From assembly GCA_963834725.1 (NCBI GenBank), contig CAWICN010000001.1, positions 2,046,001-2,110,000 on the forward strand: a stretch of 64,000 nt of DNA, written 5' to 3'. This document shows, piece by piece, positions 9,295-18,002 of the stretch. The translations under genes and the position numbers were made by a program. Positions within the stretch are counted from its first letter, which is position 1. The number at the start of each line of letters is the position of its first letter. Origin of the DNA: PALSA-693 sp963834725 (GTDB lineage Bacteria; Actinomycetota; Acidimicrobiia; Acidimicrobiales; Palsa-688). Below the pieces are notes generated by a model that was not told where the DNA came from, searched no databases, and saw only the letters and a program-made list of their open reading frames with translations.

Positions 9295-10163
9295 CGGCGG
9301 TACTCATGCCGGGCGCGCCGGTCGCCGAGGCCGTCCTCGCCGACGTGGCCGAGCGCGTGGCGAAGCTGGCCGCCGGCGGGCGGACCGTCGGCCTGGCCAC
9401 GGTGCTGGTCGGCGACGACCCGGCGAGCGTCAGCTATGTGTCCAGGAAGCACGAGGCATGCGAGCGCGTCGGGATGGTGTCGATCGATGTGCGCATCTCG
9501 GCCGACGCCAGCCAGCTCGATCTGCTGGACGCCATCCTCCAGCTCAATGCGGACCCGGCCGTCGACGGCTTTCTGATCCAGCACCCGGTGCCGCCCGGCT
9601 TCGATTTCAACGAGGCGGTGTCGGCCATCGACCCGGGCAAGGACGCCGACGGCCTGCACCCGACCAACCTGGGTCTGTTGGCCCTGGGTGACCGCAGCAG
9701 TCCGCGGCCGTGCACGCCGCTCGGAATCCAGGCCATGCTGCTCCATTACGAGATCCCGGTAGCCGGGCGGCGCGTGGTGATCGTGGGCCGCGGCCCCACG
9801 CTGGGCCGGCCGCTGTCCATGCTGATGTCATTGAAGGAGCCGGGCGCCAATGCGGCGGTGACTGTCGCCCACACCGGTGTGCCCGAATGGGCCGACCTGA
9901 CCCGCGCCGCCGACGTCGTGGTGGGCGCCGCTGGCGTGCCGTCCATCATCACCCCTTCGGTCATCCGGCCCGGATCGGTCGTGATCGGGGGTGGTCTCAC
10001 CTGGGAAGGCCGCAAGGCCCTCTCCGACGTCGACGAGTCCTGCGCCGAGGTGGCCGGGTGGATCACCCCCCGTCTCGGAGGGGTCGGGGTGACCACCGTC
10101 GCCATGCTGCTGCGCAACACCGTGATCGCAGCTGAGCGAAGGGCGGGCGCCGGCGCAAGCTGA
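9291..10163 (+). CDS. folD: Bifunctional methylene-THF dehydrogenase/methenyl-THF cyclohydrolase
   Basis: Interconverts methylene-, methenyl- and formyl-THF, supplying the formyl donor for purN and purH just upstream. 290 residues. The catalytic lysine region is SYVSRKHEACERVG. The substrate loop is FLIQHPVPPGFD, then DADGLHPTNLG, the NADP-binding VVIVGRGPTLGRPLSML and VGAAGVPS, and the C-terminal TPRLGGVGVTTVAMLL. It starts at TTG 9291, which overlaps the purH stop (TTGA). Its last codons (GCAAGCTGA, giving A-S-stop) are the first copy of a 34-bp tandem repeat that continues downstream. Confidence 0.95.
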   Translation: MTAVLMPGAPVAEAVLADVAERVAKLAAGGRTVGLATVLVGDDPASVSYVSRKHEACERVGMVSIDVRISADASQLDLLDAILQLNADPAVDGFLIQHPVPPGFDFNEAVSAIDPGKDADGLHPTNLGLLALGDRSSPRPCTPLGIQAMLLHYEIPVAGRRVVIVGRGPTLGRPLSMLMSLKEPGANAAVTVAHTGVPEWADLTRAADVVVGAAGVPSIITPSVIRPGSVVIGGGLTWEGRKALSDVDESCAEVAGWITPRLGGVGVTTVAMLLRNTVIAAERRAGAGAS

Positions 10164-10297
10164 GGAAGCGGCGGGGCCCACCGCCGGCGCAAGCTGAGGA
10201 AGCGGCGGGGCCCGGCGCCGGCGCAAGCTGAGAAAGCGGCGGGGCCCGGCGCCGGCGCAAGCTGAGGAAGCGGCGGGGCCCGGCGCCGGCGCAAGCT
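10146..10297. repeat. 34-bp tandem repeat that includes the folD stop codon, about 4.5 copies
   Basis: GCAAGCTGAGG or a near copy recurs with exact 34-base spacing (CAAGC at 10156, 10190, 10224, 10258 and 10292), each followed by AAGCGGCGGGGCCC. The first copy contains the last two codons and stop of folD, so the repeat appears to have grown from the gene's own 3' end. It lies between folD and the convergent propeller gene. The rest of that space (10298-10425) is GC-rich and shows no gene. Confidence 0.9.
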
Positions 10298-10425
10298 AAG
10301 GGGCCTGCCGGGACCGCGTCTGGCCCGGCGCTGGGACCGGCGTGCGGCGGCGCCGCACCGGACCGTCGCCGCCCCGACCCGACCGTCGCAACCCCGCCCG
10401 TCCGCCCGAACTGGCCCGGCCGGCG

Positions 10426-11934
10426 CTAGGGGATCGCCGGCCTCCAGGTCCGCCCGCCGTCACGGGTCATGTAGAAGGCGGACCCCGACAGAGTGGAAGC
10501 GATCACCACGCCCTGGGTGAGGGTGGTGAAGCCGAGATCGTTCCACTGGACCAGCGACGGGACCTGCAACACCGTCTGCCAGCTGTGGCCGCCGTTGAAA
10601 CTGGCGGAGAGCACGCCGATCTCCCCCGTTCCATTCGGCTGCACCGAAGCTCGCACGATGGTCGCCGGCGCGGGCGTCGCCACGCCGGCCGGAGGGTTGG
10701 GCAGGGCCGAAACGGCAGCCACGGGAGGGAAGCTGTTCCCCCCGTCGCTCGAGGTGAATATCCACGTCGACGGGGCCGCCGCGCCAGGCGGCAGGTTGCC
10801 AGGCGGCCCGTATATCCCTTCAGAGCACAGGGCGACAAGGGCGGTAGCCGAGGAGGCGGCGAGGCTGGCGGTCCCGTTTGCGGTCTTACAGGGCGGCGTC
10901 CATGGGAGCCACTGACCGGCGCCATTGAGGCGGGCGCCGCCGATGACCGTGCGATCGTTCTGGAGCAGCCAGCCGTACCGTCCGTGCAGTACCAGCTGGG
11001 TGGCCGGGATCGGTCCGGCACCGATCGGCACGCCGGTGTCGATGTCGGTCCAGGCGTCCGTACCGACGGGTGATCCCTCCAGGTGCACGGTATTGACATT
11101 TGGAGGAATAACCGACACCCAGACGTAGCCGCCCGAGGTCTCCATGGCCGTGACGGTGGCGGTCGGCGCCAGGCCAGCCGAATGGACCTGCTGCCAGAGG
11201 ATCCCACCGTCGTGGGTCGACCACACCCGGGTCGGGTTGACGGCGTAGATCCAGCCGTCCTTCGGGTCGGCAAAACGAACAGACACCGGGCTTGCTCCGT
11301 ATGCGGTCGAGACAGTCGACCCGGGCGCGGCCGCCGCCTTCCAGGTCTGCCCTGCGTTCGTCGTGTGCGCCATGGCCAGGCACTCGCCTGACCCCCCCGA
11401 GCCGCCGGCCCCGCACGGAACTCGTCCGACCACCCAGCCCTCGAGGGCCGAGACGAACGTGACCGCCTCGGGCCGGAACGATGCGGCCAGAGCCGCACCC
11501 CCACCACCGGACGGGACAGTGCTCGTCACGCCGCCGGCGGAGTTCGAGGGTGCTGCGACGGTGCCCGGGTTCGGGATGGATGTCGACGGGACCGTGCTCG
11601 GAACTGGCACCGTCGTCGCCGCGGGGGGAACCGACGACGACGGTGCGACGGGTGGCACCGTGTTCGACGGCGCCATTGAACTGCTCGGGCCGGGCCCGAC
11701 CACCCCGATCCGGGACGCGCCGCCGCCCGGCCAGTTGAGCACGGCCAGGCTCACCGCAGCTGCGGCCGCCGCCGTAGCCGCGACGACGAGCGGCCAACGA
11801 CGTCGCAGCCCGTGCGCCGGAGCCGGAACCGTGTAGTGCGCCGTCGGATGGTCAGCCGGATTCGGGTTGAGCGCGGCCGCTTCGGTATGGAGTGTGCGTC
11901 GCAGGCGTTCGATGAGCTCGTCGTCGTCAGTCAT
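10426..11934 (-). CDS. Membrane-anchored beta-propeller (BNR/YCF48-like) protein, probable anti-sigma or sensor partner of the ECF sigma factor
   Basis: 502 residues from ATG 11934. The first ~45 residues are charged and cytoplasmic-looking (MTDDDELIERLRRTL). A membrane segment near residues 46-66 is rich in Val and Ala (WPLVVAATAAAAAAV). A long Ser/Thr/Pro linker runs to about residue 150. The remainder is a propeller-like domain with repeated aspartate-box motifs (HTTNAGQTW, STHDGGILW, SSDGGNSF, MTRDGGRTW). The gene overlaps the sigma factor stop by ATGA, so the two are translationally coupled. The topology resembles anti-sigma/sensor proteins, but no standard zinc anti-sigma motif is visible, so that role is inference. 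Confidence 0.75.
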   Translation of the reverse strand: MTDDDELIERLRRTLHTEAAALNPNPADHPTAHYTVPAPAHGLRRRWPLVVAATAAAAAAVSLAVLNWPGGGASRIGVVGPGPSSSMAPSNTVPPVAPSSSVPPAATTVPVPSTVPSTSIPNPGTVAAPSNSAGGVTSTVPSGGGGAALAASFRPEAVTFVSALEGWVVGRVPCGAGGSGGSGECLAMAHTTNAGQTWKAAAAPGSTVSTAYGASPVSVRFADPKDGWIYAVNPTRVWSTHDGGILWQQVHSAGLAPTATVTAMETSGGYVWVSVIPPNVNTVHLEGSPVGTDAWTDIDTGVPIGAGPIPATQLVLHGRYGWLLQNDRTVIGGARLNGAGQWLPWTPPCKTANGTASLAASSATALVALCSEGIYGPPGNLPPGAAAPSTWIFTSSDGGNSFPPVAAVSALPNPPAGVATPAPATIVRASVQPNGTGEIGVLSASFNGGHSWQTVLQVPSLVQWNDLGFTTLTQGVVIASTLSGSAFYMTRDGGRTWRPAIP

Positions 11935-12392
11935 TCCAGGATGCTCCTGAGATCGCGAAGCGCCCGATGGGTGGCGGACTTCACCGTTCCGACCCGCCAC
12001 CCGAGGAGGTCCGCTACCTCCGCCTCGGGCAGGTCGAGGTAGTACCGGAGGACCAGCACCGTCCGTTTCGGCGCGGACAGATGGCCGAGCGCATCCCACA
12101 TTTCCACGTGCTCGCTCGGCATGGTCACGGCGGGCGGGTCGATCGGGGCCAATCGCTCTCGTCGCTGACGCCGGTGCCACGAATAGCAGGCGTTGACGAC
12201 GCTGCGCCGCAGGTACGCGCTCGGTTCGCTCAACCCTCCGAGCCGTGGCGCGACGCGGATGAACGTGTCCTGCACCAGATCCTCGGCTGTCATAAGGGAG
12301 CCAGTCAGCAGATAGGCGAGCCGGATCAAACCGTCGCGGTGGGTCGCGTAAAGCTGGGCGAAGTCGGGCTGCTGCTGATCCTCTGCCACCAC
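11931..12392 (-). CDS. ECF RNA polymerase sigma factor (SigE-like family)
   Basis: A small sigma-70 family protein with region 2 (FAQLYATHRDGLIRLAYLL, DLVQDTFIRVAPR) and region 4 (LSAPKRTVLVLRYYLDLPE, VADLLGWRVGTVKSATHRAL). The single-domain pair without sigma 1.1 or 3 makes it an extracytoplasmic-function factor, close to the SigE-70 group common in actinobacteria. An in-frame ATG exists farther upstream, but a consensus ECF promoter overlaps that region, so the GTG at 12392 (154 codons) is preferred. The downstream membrane propeller protein overlaps it by four bases, the usual place for a partner. The promoter suggests autoregulation. Confidence 0.88.
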   Translation of the reverse strand: MVAEDQQQPDFAQLYATHRDGLIRLAYLLTGSLMTAEDLVQDTFIRVAPRLGGLSEPSAYLRRSVVNACYSWHRRQRRERLAPIDPPAVTMPSEHVEMWDALGHLSAPKRTVLVLRYYLDLPEAEVADLLGWRVGTVKSATHRALRDLRSILE

Positions 12393-12425
12393 ACAACCCA
12401 GGTTGCCTGGCCTCACATTGGGATT

Positions 12426-12451
12426 GACGCCGGTATGGTCGAAAAAGTTCC
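12426..12451 (-). promoter_or_regulatory. ECF-type promoter (GGAAC-N17-CGTC) upstream of the sigma factor
   Basis: On the minus strand GGAAC is followed after 17 bases by CGTC, the classical ECF -35/-10 pair with correct spacing. It ends 34 bases before the preferred GTG start of the sigma gene. This fits autoregulation of the sigma/propeller operon and decides the start codon. Confidence 0.75.
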
Positions 12452-12558
12452 TCAATCGCCGCGGATTCGTGGCTCGAGGAGCCATCCGTGACGACACCAG
12501 CGCCCGGCCCTGGCTCCGGCGCTCGAAGAGGGCCCGCCGCGCCCTGATTAACGCCGGT

Positions 12559-13443
12559 CTACAGGTCCCGAACCAGCTCGGCCATTCTCTCGCCGGCCTC
12601 GGTGGGATTGTTCACCACCTGGACGCCGGCGTTGGTCAGGGCCGCCATCTTGGCCTGCGCCGTCCCCTGTGATCCGGAGATGATGGCGCCGGCATGGCCC
12701 ATCTTTTTCCCCGGCGGCGCGGTCACCCCGGCGATGTAGGCGACCACCGGCTTGGTCACCTTCGCTGCGATGAACTCGGCGGCCTTCTCCTCCTCTGATC
12801 CGCCGATCTCCCCGAGCATGGAGATCGCCAGCGTGTCAGGGTCGGCCTGAAAAGCGGCCAGGCAATCAACGAAGCTGGTCCCCGGCACCGGGTCCCCGCC
12901 GATCCCGACGCAGGTCGTGACGCCTACCCCGAGCTGCTTGAGCTCGTACAGGGCCTGATAGGTGAGAGTCCCGGAGCGGCTGACAATGCCCACGGGGCCA
13001 CCGGGCAGCGCGATCTCCCCTGCAGTGATGCCGATGTTGCACTCGCCGGGCGTGATGATCCCCGGACAGTTCGGGCCCACCAGCCGGGTCCCGGGATGCT
13101 GGCCGACGAGGGTGTTGAAGACCCGGGCCTCATCGTGGGCAGGAATGCCCTCGGTGATGCAGACCACGAAGGGGACCCCGGCCTCGGCGGCTTCGAGGAT
13201 GGCCGCGGGCGCGCTACGCGGCGGCACCGAAACGAAGCTGGCATTCGCCCGGGTCACTTCGACCGCTTCCGCGACCGTGTCGAAGATGGGGATTCCGTCG
13301 ACGTCCTGGCCGCCCTTACCGGGCGTGACGCCGGCCACCACCTTGGTGCCGTAGTCCCGGTTACGCAGGCCGTGGAACCGGCCCTGGCCGCCGGTCAGGC
13401 CCTGGACCACGACCCGGGTGCTCTTGTTGACGAAGATCGACAT
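12559..13443 (-). CDS. sucD: Succinyl-CoA synthetase, alpha subunit
   Basis: TCA-cycle substrate-level phosphorylation with SucC. 294 residues. The CoA-binding Rossmann domain begins VVVQGLTGGQGRFH, followed by GTKVVAGVTPGKGG. The ligase domain carries the phosphorylated histidine in KKMGHAGAIISG and the GIGGDPVPGTSF loop. It starts at ATG 13443 immediately after the TAG of sucC. No anomaly is seen. Confidence 0.96.
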   Translation of the reverse strand: MSIFVNKSTRVVVQGLTGGQGRFHGLRNRDYGTKVVAGVTPGKGGQDVDGIPIFDTVAEAVEVTRANASFVSVPPRSAPAAILEAAEAGVPFVVCITEGIPAHDEARVFNTLVGQHPGTRLVGPNCPGIITPGECNIGITAGEIALPGGPVGIVSRSGTLTYQALYELKQLGVGVTTCVGIGGDPVPGTSFVDCLAAFQADPDTLAISMLGEIGGSEEEKAAEFIAAKVTKPVVAYIAGVTAPPGKKMGHAGAIISGSQGTAQAKMAALTNAGVQVVNNPTEAGERMAELVRDL

Positions 13444-14601
13444 CTAGGCGGCACCTCCCCCTGAATGGGCCATCTCGACGGCTTTTCGAGCCGCGTCGAG
13501 CATGGTGGGCGAGGCGATCACCTGGTCAGACTCCACCGTCTTCAGGATCGTGCGACCGTCCTCGGCATTGGTCCCGTCGAGCCGGATCACCATCGGCGAA
13601 TCGATCTGCACCCGCCCCAGCGCTTGCACGATTCCATTGGCGACCTCTTCGCCCCGGGTGATGCCGCCAAAGATGTTGATGAAAATGGCCCGGACCTCGG
13701 GGTCGGAGTTGATCACTTCCAGGGCGTTGGCCATGACTTCGGCGTTGGCGCCGCCGCCGATGTCGAGGAAGTTGGCGGGTGATCCGCCGACCTGGTTGAC
13801 CACGTCGCAGGTGCTCATGGCCAGCCCGGCACCGTTGGCGATGATGCCAACATCCCCGTCGAGGCCCACATACTGCAAGCCTTTCGAGTAGGCGAGCTGC
13901 TCGCGCTCGTCGAACTCATTGATGTCCCGGAAGGCCTCCCACTCGGGATGGCGAAAGGCGGCGTTGTCATCGAGGGTGACCTTGGCGTCGAGGGCGTGTA
14001 CCTGGCCGGCGGGGGTCAGGATCAGCGGGTTGATCTCGACCAGGTCCGCGTCGCCTTCGACGTAGCACCGGTACAGCTGGAGCAGGATCGCCACCGCCCC
14101 CTCCCGGGCCTCGGGGTCCAGTCTCGCCTCGTCGACCAGGCGTCGGGCGTCGGCCTCGGTAAAACCCACCGCCGGGTCGATATGGAGCCTGGCGATAGCC
14201 CCGGGGTCCTCCTCGGCGACGGTCTCGATCTCGACCCCGCCCTTGGCCGACACCATGACGAGATACTTCTTCGCCCCCCGGTCCAGGGTGAAGCTGGCGT
14301 AGTACTCCTTGGCGATGTCCGAGGCGTGCTCGATCCACAGGCGACGGACCACGTGCCCTTTGATGTCGAGACCGAGGATGTGGCCGGCGTGGAGGCGGAC
14401 CTCGTCGGCGTTGGCGGCGAGCTTGACTCCCCCCGCCTTCCCTCGTCCCCCGACCTGGACCTGGGCCTTGACGACGACTGGATAGCCCGCCGGGTCGGCT
14501 GCGGCCACCGCTTCCTCCACGGTGTCCGCCATGCCCCCGGCGGACACCGGGATCCCGTATCGGGCGAAGTACTGCTTGCCCTGGTACTCGAAGAGATCCA
14601 C
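13444..14601 (-). CDS. sucC: Succinyl-CoA synthetase, beta subunit
   Basis: ATP-grasp subunit, 385 residues. It begins VDLFEYQGKQYFARYGIPV and contains VVKAQVQVGGRGKAGGVK (nucleotide-binding grasp), LVEINPLILTPAGQVHALD and NIFGGITRGEEVANG. The start is the GTG at 14601, five bases after an AGGAG Shine-Dalgarno. A longer frame extends upstream to 14811 but has no family similarity. It is directly followed by sucD. Confidence 0.96.
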   Translation of the reverse strand: MDLFEYQGKQYFARYGIPVSAGGMADTVEEAVAAADPAGYPVVVKAQVQVGGRGKAGGVKLAANADEVRLHAGHILGLDIKGHVVRRLWIEHASDIAKEYYASFTLDRGAKKYLVMVSAKGGVEIETVAEEDPGAIARLHIDPAVGFTEADARRLVDEARLDPEAREGAVAILLQLYRCYVEGDADLVEINPLILTPAGQVHALDAKVTLDDNAAFRHPEWEAFRDINEFDEREQLAYSKGLQYVGLDGDVGIIANGAGLAMSTCDVVNQVGGSPANFLDIGGGANAEVMANALEVINSDPEVRAIFINIFGGITRGEEVANGIVQALGRVQIDSPMVIRLDGTNAEDGRTILKTVESDQVIASPTMLDAARKAVEMAHSGGGAA

Positions 14602-14656
14602 GCTCGCTCCTGTTTCTTGTTCTCTCGGTGAAAAGGTGGCCGGCGCGCCTGCTCGG

Positions 14657-15064
14657 CTACGCGGACTCCCTCTGGTCCAGCGCCTGCTCCAACCACGCCG
14701 TGATGTCGTGGAGCGGAGAACCTGGACCAAAGATCTGCGCCACCCCGGATTTTTTGAGCTCGGGGATGTCGGCTTCCGGGATGATCCCGCCCGCGAACAC
14801 GAGCACGTCACCAGCGTCCTGCTGGCCGAGGGTATCGATGATCCGCGGGAAGAGGGTCATGTGGGCGCCGGACAGGATGGACAGCCCGACCGCGTCGGCA
14901 TCTTCCTGAACGACCGTCGCAGCGATCTGTTCCGGCGTCTGGTGCAAACCCGTGTAGATCACCTCGAAGCCGGCCTCCCGAAGAGCCCGGGCGATCACCC
15001 GGGCACCCCGGTCGTGACCGTCGAGCCCTGGTTTCGCCACCACCACTCGATAGACACGGTGCAT
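14657..15064 (-). CDS. Cobalamin-binding subunit of methylmalonyl-CoA mutase type
   Basis: A stand-alone 135-residue B12-binding domain: VVVAKPGLDGHDRGARVIAR carries the D-x-H-x-x-G cobalamin lower-ligand motif. GLSILSGAHMTLFPRI, corresponding to the S-x-L of B12 domains, and VFAGGIIPEADIPELKKSG follow. In actinobacteria such small subunits pair with a separately encoded mutase large subunit to interconvert methylmalonyl- and succinyl-CoA. The neighbouring sucC-sucD genes use succinyl-CoA, which fits, but the catalytic subunit is outside the window and other acyl-CoA mutases are possible. Confidence 0.9.
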   Translation of the reverse strand: MHRVYRVVVAKPGLDGHDRGARVIARALREAGFEVIYTGLHQTPEQIAATVVQEDADAVGLSILSGAHMTLFPRIIDTLGQQDAGDVLVFAGGIIPEADIPELKKSGVAQIFGPGSPLHDITAWLEQALDQRESA

Positions 15065-15172
15065 CACCCAGATACTCGCAGGTCGCAGGCGGCACGGCCA
15101 GCCCGCCGGGTCCTCCGGTTCCTCGGTACCCGCGGCGGATCGGCGGCCCGAGAAGGGCCCCAGTGGACCTGA

Positions 15173-15236
15173 TCTCAGCTGCGCTGACGATTCCGGACAC
15201 AGAGTTCGTGGCGAGGACAGTCCTTCGCAGCTGAGA
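15173..15236. repeat. 11-bp perfect inverted repeat around a structured 42-base centre
   Basis: TCTCAGCTGCG (15173-15183) and CGCAGCTGAGA (15226-15236) are exact inverted copies. The centre contains a further GGAC...GTCC pairing. It lies between the helicase stop (15247) and the start of the B12-binding gene (15064), both read on minus. A helicase terminator, a structured RNA or the remnant of a small mobile repeat are possible; no T-run follows the stem. Confidence 0.6.
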
Positions 15237-15246
15237 GTCCGACCAC

Positions 15247-17433
15247 TCAGGCGCGCTTGATCGGGGCCAACGACAGGGCCAGGTGCTTCTCCCCCACCGA
15301 CGGGAAGCGGACCCTGGCCTCGGCCCGGTCCCCTTCCCCCTGGACCTCGATGACCACCCCCTCGCCCCACTTGGCGTGGACGACGTTGTCCCCGACTCGC
15401 AGCCCGAGCAGCTCCGCGCCAGTGCCATGGACGGGACCTACCTTCCCCCTGCGCATGGCTGCCTCGACGATGGCGTCGCGGCTGCTCGCCCCGCCCCGGC
15501 GCGGCGTGGAGCGCCTCCTGCCGGCCGCGGCCTGCACCAGGGTGTCGGGTATCTCCTTGAGGAAGCGGCTCGGAGGGTTGTACTGGGTCTGGCCCCACAG
15601 GTTTCGGCACCAGGCGTACGACAGGTAGAGCCGTTCCCGGGCCCGGGTGATCCCGACGTACGCCAGGCGCCGTTCTTCTTCCATCTCAGCCGGCTCCCCG
15701 AGCGAGCGCAGGTGGGGGAAGACACCGTCCTCCATTCCCACGATGAACACCACCGGGTATTCCAGACCCTTCGCGGTGTGCAGGGTCATGAGCGTCACCT
15801 TGGAAGTGTCGCCTTCGACCTCGTCGGCGTCGGCGACCAGGCTGACCTGCTCGAGGAAGGCGTCGAGGTCGTCGGCTTCGTGAGCCGCCCCGACGAGCTC
15901 CTCGATGTTCTCCATCCGGCCCGCCGCCTCGATGGTTTGTTCGGCGATCAACTGGTCCAGGTAGCCGGTCCGCTCCAGGACCCCCTCGAGCAGCCGGGCG
16001 GGACCGGCGCCGTCGTCGCGGTCGGCCCGCAGATCCGCGAGCAGCCCGTGCAGGGCGGCGAGACCGGCCAGGGCTTTGCCGGTGACGCCGGCCGCCTCGC
16101 CATCGTCCACCACATCGGCGAAGGGCAGACCGTGTTCGCGGGCATAGCGGTCCATCCGGGCCACGCTGGTGTCGCCGACGCCCCGTTTGGGGACGTTGAT
16201 GATGCGCTTGAGCGAGACCTCGTCGGCCGGGTTGGCGATGGCTCGCAGGTAGGCGAGCAGGTCCTTGATCTCGGCCCGGTCGTAGAACCGGGTCCCGCCC
16301 ACCACCTGATAGGGGATGTCTCGCCCGACCAGCTCCTCCTCGATCGCCCGGCTTTGTGCGTTGGTGCGGTAGAACACCGCCACGTCCCCCCAGCCATAGC
16401 CGTCGTGCTCACCGCCGGCCCGGCGCAGGCTGCTCCCGCCGGAATGGAGCCGGGCCACTTCGTCGGCGAGCCAGCGCCCCTCGTCGTGCTCGTCCTCGGC
16501 CTGGTAGCAGACGACCGATTCGCCCGGGCCCTGCTCGGTCCAAAGGGCTTTGGGGCGGCGGGTGGCATTGTTGGCGATGACCGCGTTGGCGGCGTCGAGG
16601 ATGGTCTGGGTGGAGCGATAGTTCTGCTCGAGAACCACCACGCTGGCGTCGGGGAAGGCTTCCTCGAACTCCAGGATGTTGCGGATGTCGGCGCCGCGCC
16701 ACCCGTACACGGACTGGTCGCTGTCGCCGACGACCGATACCCGGTGGTGCACGCCGGCCAGCAGGAGGACCAGCTCGTTTTGAGCCCGGTTGGTGTCCTG
16801 GTATTCGTCCACCAGGACATGGCGGAAACGCTCGCGATAGTGCTCGAGCACATCCGGGCAGGCCTGCAGCAGATTGACGGCGACCAGGAGAAGGTCATCG
16901 AAGTCCATGGCGTTGGCGGCCAGGAGGCGCTGCTGGTACTCGCGGTACACGTCGGCCACCCGGCGTTCCATGATGGTTCGGGCCCGGGTGGAGTAAGTCT
17001 CGAAGTCAATCAGCTCGTTTTTGGCCGTCGAGATGAGCGCGTGAATCGCCCGCGGCGGGAAACGCTTGGGGTCGAGGCCGAAGTCGCGGATCACATAACC
17101 CGTCAGGCGCACGGCATCGGCCTGGTCGTAGATGGTGAAGTTGCTCCGGTACCCGAGCCGGGCGGCGTCCCGGCGCAGGATCCGGACGCAGGCGGCGTGA
17201 AAGGTCGACACCCACATGCGCCGCGCCACCGGACCGACGAGGGCCTCGACGCGCTCCCGCATCTCCTGGGCCGCTTTGTTGGTGAAGGTGATGGCCAGGA
17301 TCTCGAACGGTGAGACTCCCTCCTCGGCGATGAGCCAGGCGATCCGATGGGTCAGTACCCGGGTCTTGCCCGACCCGGCCCCCGCCACGATGAGCAGCGG
17401 GCCGCCGGCATGGGCGACCGCCTGCGCCTGCAC
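15247..17433 (-). CDS. UvrD/PcrA-type superfamily 1 DNA helicase
   Basis: 3'-5' DNA helicase for repair and replication. The 728 residues from GTG 17433 contain motif I GAGSGKTRVLTHRIAWLI, Ia ITFTNKAAQEMRERVE, II LVDEYQDTN, III GDSDQSVYGWRGADI, IV LEQNYRSTQ, V VTLMTLHTAKGLEYPVV and VI RRLAYVGITRARERLYLSYA. The C-terminal Tudor-like KAKWGEGVV tail is typical of PcrA. The helicase similarity clearly begins earlier (LLAGLNPVQ upstream of the GTG), in a frame with no start codon. One missing base near 17460-17470 would join it to a frame from about 17837 that encodes a DAGIGVDP repeat. A repeat-bearing N-terminus is therefore likely. Confidence 0.93.
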   Translation of the reverse strand: MQAQAVAHAGGPLLIVAGAGSGKTRVLTHRIAWLIAEEGVSPFEILAITFTNKAAQEMRERVEALVGPVARRMWVSTFHAACVRILRRDAARLGYRSNFTIYDQADAVRLTGYVIRDFGLDPKRFPPRAIHALISTAKNELIDFETYSTRARTIMERRVADVYREYQQRLLAANAMDFDDLLLVAVNLLQACPDVLEHYRERFRHVLVDEYQDTNRAQNELVLLLAGVHHRVSVVGDSDQSVYGWRGADIRNILEFEEAFPDASVVVLEQNYRSTQTILDAANAVIANNATRRPKALWTEQGPGESVVCYQAEDEHDEGRWLADEVARLHSGGSSLRRAGGEHDGYGWGDVAVFYRTNAQSRAIEEELVGRDIPYQVVGGTRFYDRAEIKDLLAYLRAIANPADEVSLKRIINVPKRGVGDTSVARMDRYAREHGLPFADVVDDGEAAGVTGKALAGLAALHGLLADLRADRDDGAGPARLLEGVLERTGYLDQLIAEQTIEAAGRMENIEELVGAAHEADDLDAFLEQVSLVADADEVEGDTSKVTLMTLHTAKGLEYPVVFIVGMEDGVFPHLRSLGEPAEMEEERRLAYVGITRARERLYLSYAWCRNLWGQTQYNPPSRFLKEIPDTLVQAAAGRRRSTPRRGGASSRDAIVEAAMRRGKVGPVHGTGAELLGLRVGDNVVHAKWGEGVVIEVQGEGDRAEARVRFPSVGEKHLALSLAPIKRA

Positions 17434-17503
17434 CGGGTTGAGGCCGGCGAGCAGATCCCGGCGGGGGCGCGCCGGTTTGCGAGGGAGGTTTGGTCGCCGC
17501 CGG

Positions 17504-17788
17504 TGTCAGGGTCGACGCCGATCCCGGCGTCAGGATGGTCAGGGTCGACGCCGATCCCGGCGTCAGGGTTAGGGTCGACGCCGATCCCGGCGTCAGGACG
17601 GTCAGGGTCGACGCCGATCCCGGCGTCAGGGTTAGGGTCGACGCCGATCCCGGCGTCAGGATGGTCAGGGTCGACGCCGATCCCGGCGTCAGGGTTAGGG
17701 TCGACGCCGATCCCGGCGTCAGGATGGTCAGGGTCGACGCCGATCCCGGCGTCAGGATGGTCGGGGTCGACGCCGATCCCGGCGTCAC
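17504..17788. repeat. Minisatellite, nine copies of a 30/33-bp unit, probably coding for the helicase N-terminus
   Basis: The 22-bp core beginning GTCGACGCCGATC and ending CCGGCGTCA recurs nine times, separated by 8- or 11-base linkers. On the minus strand it encodes DAGIGVDPDHP and DAGIGVDPNP units in one open frame from 17837 to past the repeat. Linkers are almost identical, so this is not a CRISPR array. Unit lengths are multiples of three. Confidence 0.92.
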
Positions 17789-18002
17789 CCGGAGCCGTGC
17801 CGGTTGGAGCGGGACCCTGCGTCATGGCTCGATCCACGGTATCGGCTGGCGCCGACCATCAAGATGATCCTCGGCCGGCCCATCCTGTTCGCGGTCTGCA
17901 TCTTTGGTACCGATTTGCACCGCCGGTTGGTCGCGGGACCCGCCTATCGGGCAGAGTGACAGCCGAAAATCTGCACATTCCGATACGGAGGAACGCAACG
18001 CA

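Noticed and set aside
17504..17788. CRISPR-like array of nine regularly spaced repeats
   Set aside because: The spacers are only 8 or 11 bases and nearly identical; units are multiples of three, encode DAGIGVDP peptides, and no cas gene is near.
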